Below, in pieces: positions 6,472 to 6,628 of a stretch of DNA of 6,628 nucleotides. The stretch comes from Porticoccus sp. (GTDB lineage: Bacteria; Pseudomonadota; Gammaproteobacteria; Pseudomonadales; Porticoccaceae). Location: positions 3,250 through 9,877 of the forward strand of contig NYXF01000010.1 of assembly GCA_002685455.1 (NCBI GenBank), read 5' to 3'. The notes under the pieces are model-generated. The model made no database searches. It was not told where the DNA came from and saw only the letters and a program-made list of their open reading frames with translations. The number at the start of each line of letters is the position of its first letter. Positions within the stretch are counted from its first letter, which is position 1. The position numbers and the translations under genes are program-made.

Positions 6472-6628
6472 TGATGTTTATATCTAAATCTAAGGGTTTA
6501 CCTAAGAGGTTTTTTTTCTTTTTTTCTAATAATACCGAGATTGTTTCTTCTATTGATTTGACATCTCTTGAGTCTGAAAAATAATGGCCTCCTGATTCTA
6601 GTAAATTATTAAGTTCATTATTAGCAGT
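6437..6628 (-). CDS. C-terminal end of an unidentified protein, possibly a GT4 glycosyltransferase (5' truncated)
   Basis: The minus-strand frame is open from the window edge to a TAA at 6439-6437 and gives 63 residues. It begins TANNELNNLLESGGHYFSDS and continues with SIEETISVLLEKK. This pattern (Asn/Glu pair, Gly-Gly-x-Tyr-Phe, then an Ile-rich helix before a Lys-rich tail) resembles the last part of GT4 enzymes, where the Glu region binds the nucleotide-sugar and the Y/F-D segment follows. The resemblance is weak and other Rossmann-type enzymes are possible. The last 35 bases overlap the start of the GT-D gene in a different frame. The overlap contains an A8 tract (6461-6454); with seven A the two genes would be one continuous frame, so the end of this protein is uncertain. 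Confidence 0.6.
   Translation of the reverse strand, partial: TANNELNNLLESGGHYFSDSRDVKSIEETISVLLEKKKKNLLGKPLDLDININEQTKKIFDFN

Noticed and set aside
1..6628. CRISPR array, insertion sequence, tRNA or attachment site
   Set aside because: No regularly spaced repeats, transposase-like frame, cloverleaf with conserved arms, or paired direct repeats were seen on either strand.

Overview
The window is a very AT-rich piece (by eye about a quarter G+C, not counted) of a cell-surface polysaccharide gene cluster of the O-antigen or capsule type. Stops are TAA and TGA under the standard bacterial code, coding density is close to complete, and the proteins are rich in Lys, Ile, Asn and Phe. This suits a streamlined, low-GC Gram-negative bacterium such as a marine SAR11-like or SAR86-like lineage, but no feature here fixes the taxon. 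The mixture of glycosyltransferases, sugar-nucleotide enzymes and a polymerase is typical of a hypervariable surface-sugar island.

Layout from left to right: the end of a membrane protein (+, 1-138); a Wzy-like O-antigen polymerase (+, 119-1489); a GT4 glycosyltransferase of the WbuB type (-, 2643-1461) that is split by a frameshift; a 50-base divergent intergenic region with a symmetric TATAAT palindrome; a stand-alone homologue of the ArnA decarboxylase domain (+, 2694-3695); then a leftward run made of the end of an unidentified protein, possibly GT4-like (6628-6437), a GT-D-fold (DUF1792-like) glycosyltransferase (6471-5551), a non-hydrolysing UDP-GlcNAc 2-epimerase (wecB type, 5496-4476, also frameshifted) and a GT2 glycosyltransferase (4479-3688).

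Pathway reading (inference): WecB would supply UDP-ManNAc, the ArnA-like enzyme would supply a UDP-4-keto-pentose or UDP-xylose type donor, the GT4, GT2 and GT-D enzymes would build a repeat unit on the lipid carrier, and Wzy would polymerise it outside the inner membrane. No flippase, chain-length regulator, ArnB or WecC is visible in the window.

The main surprises are as follows. Two otherwise well-conserved enzymes are each interrupted by one extra A in a coding-strand poly-A tract, both in the same direction. A third A8 tract sits where a one-base loss would fuse two adjacent genes. Four of the six genes whose start is visible have no usable ATG and must start at TTG or something rarer. 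The genes alternate in orientation, with convergent 3' overlaps and no visible terminator. I see no RNA gene, CRISPR array, insertion sequence or attachment site.
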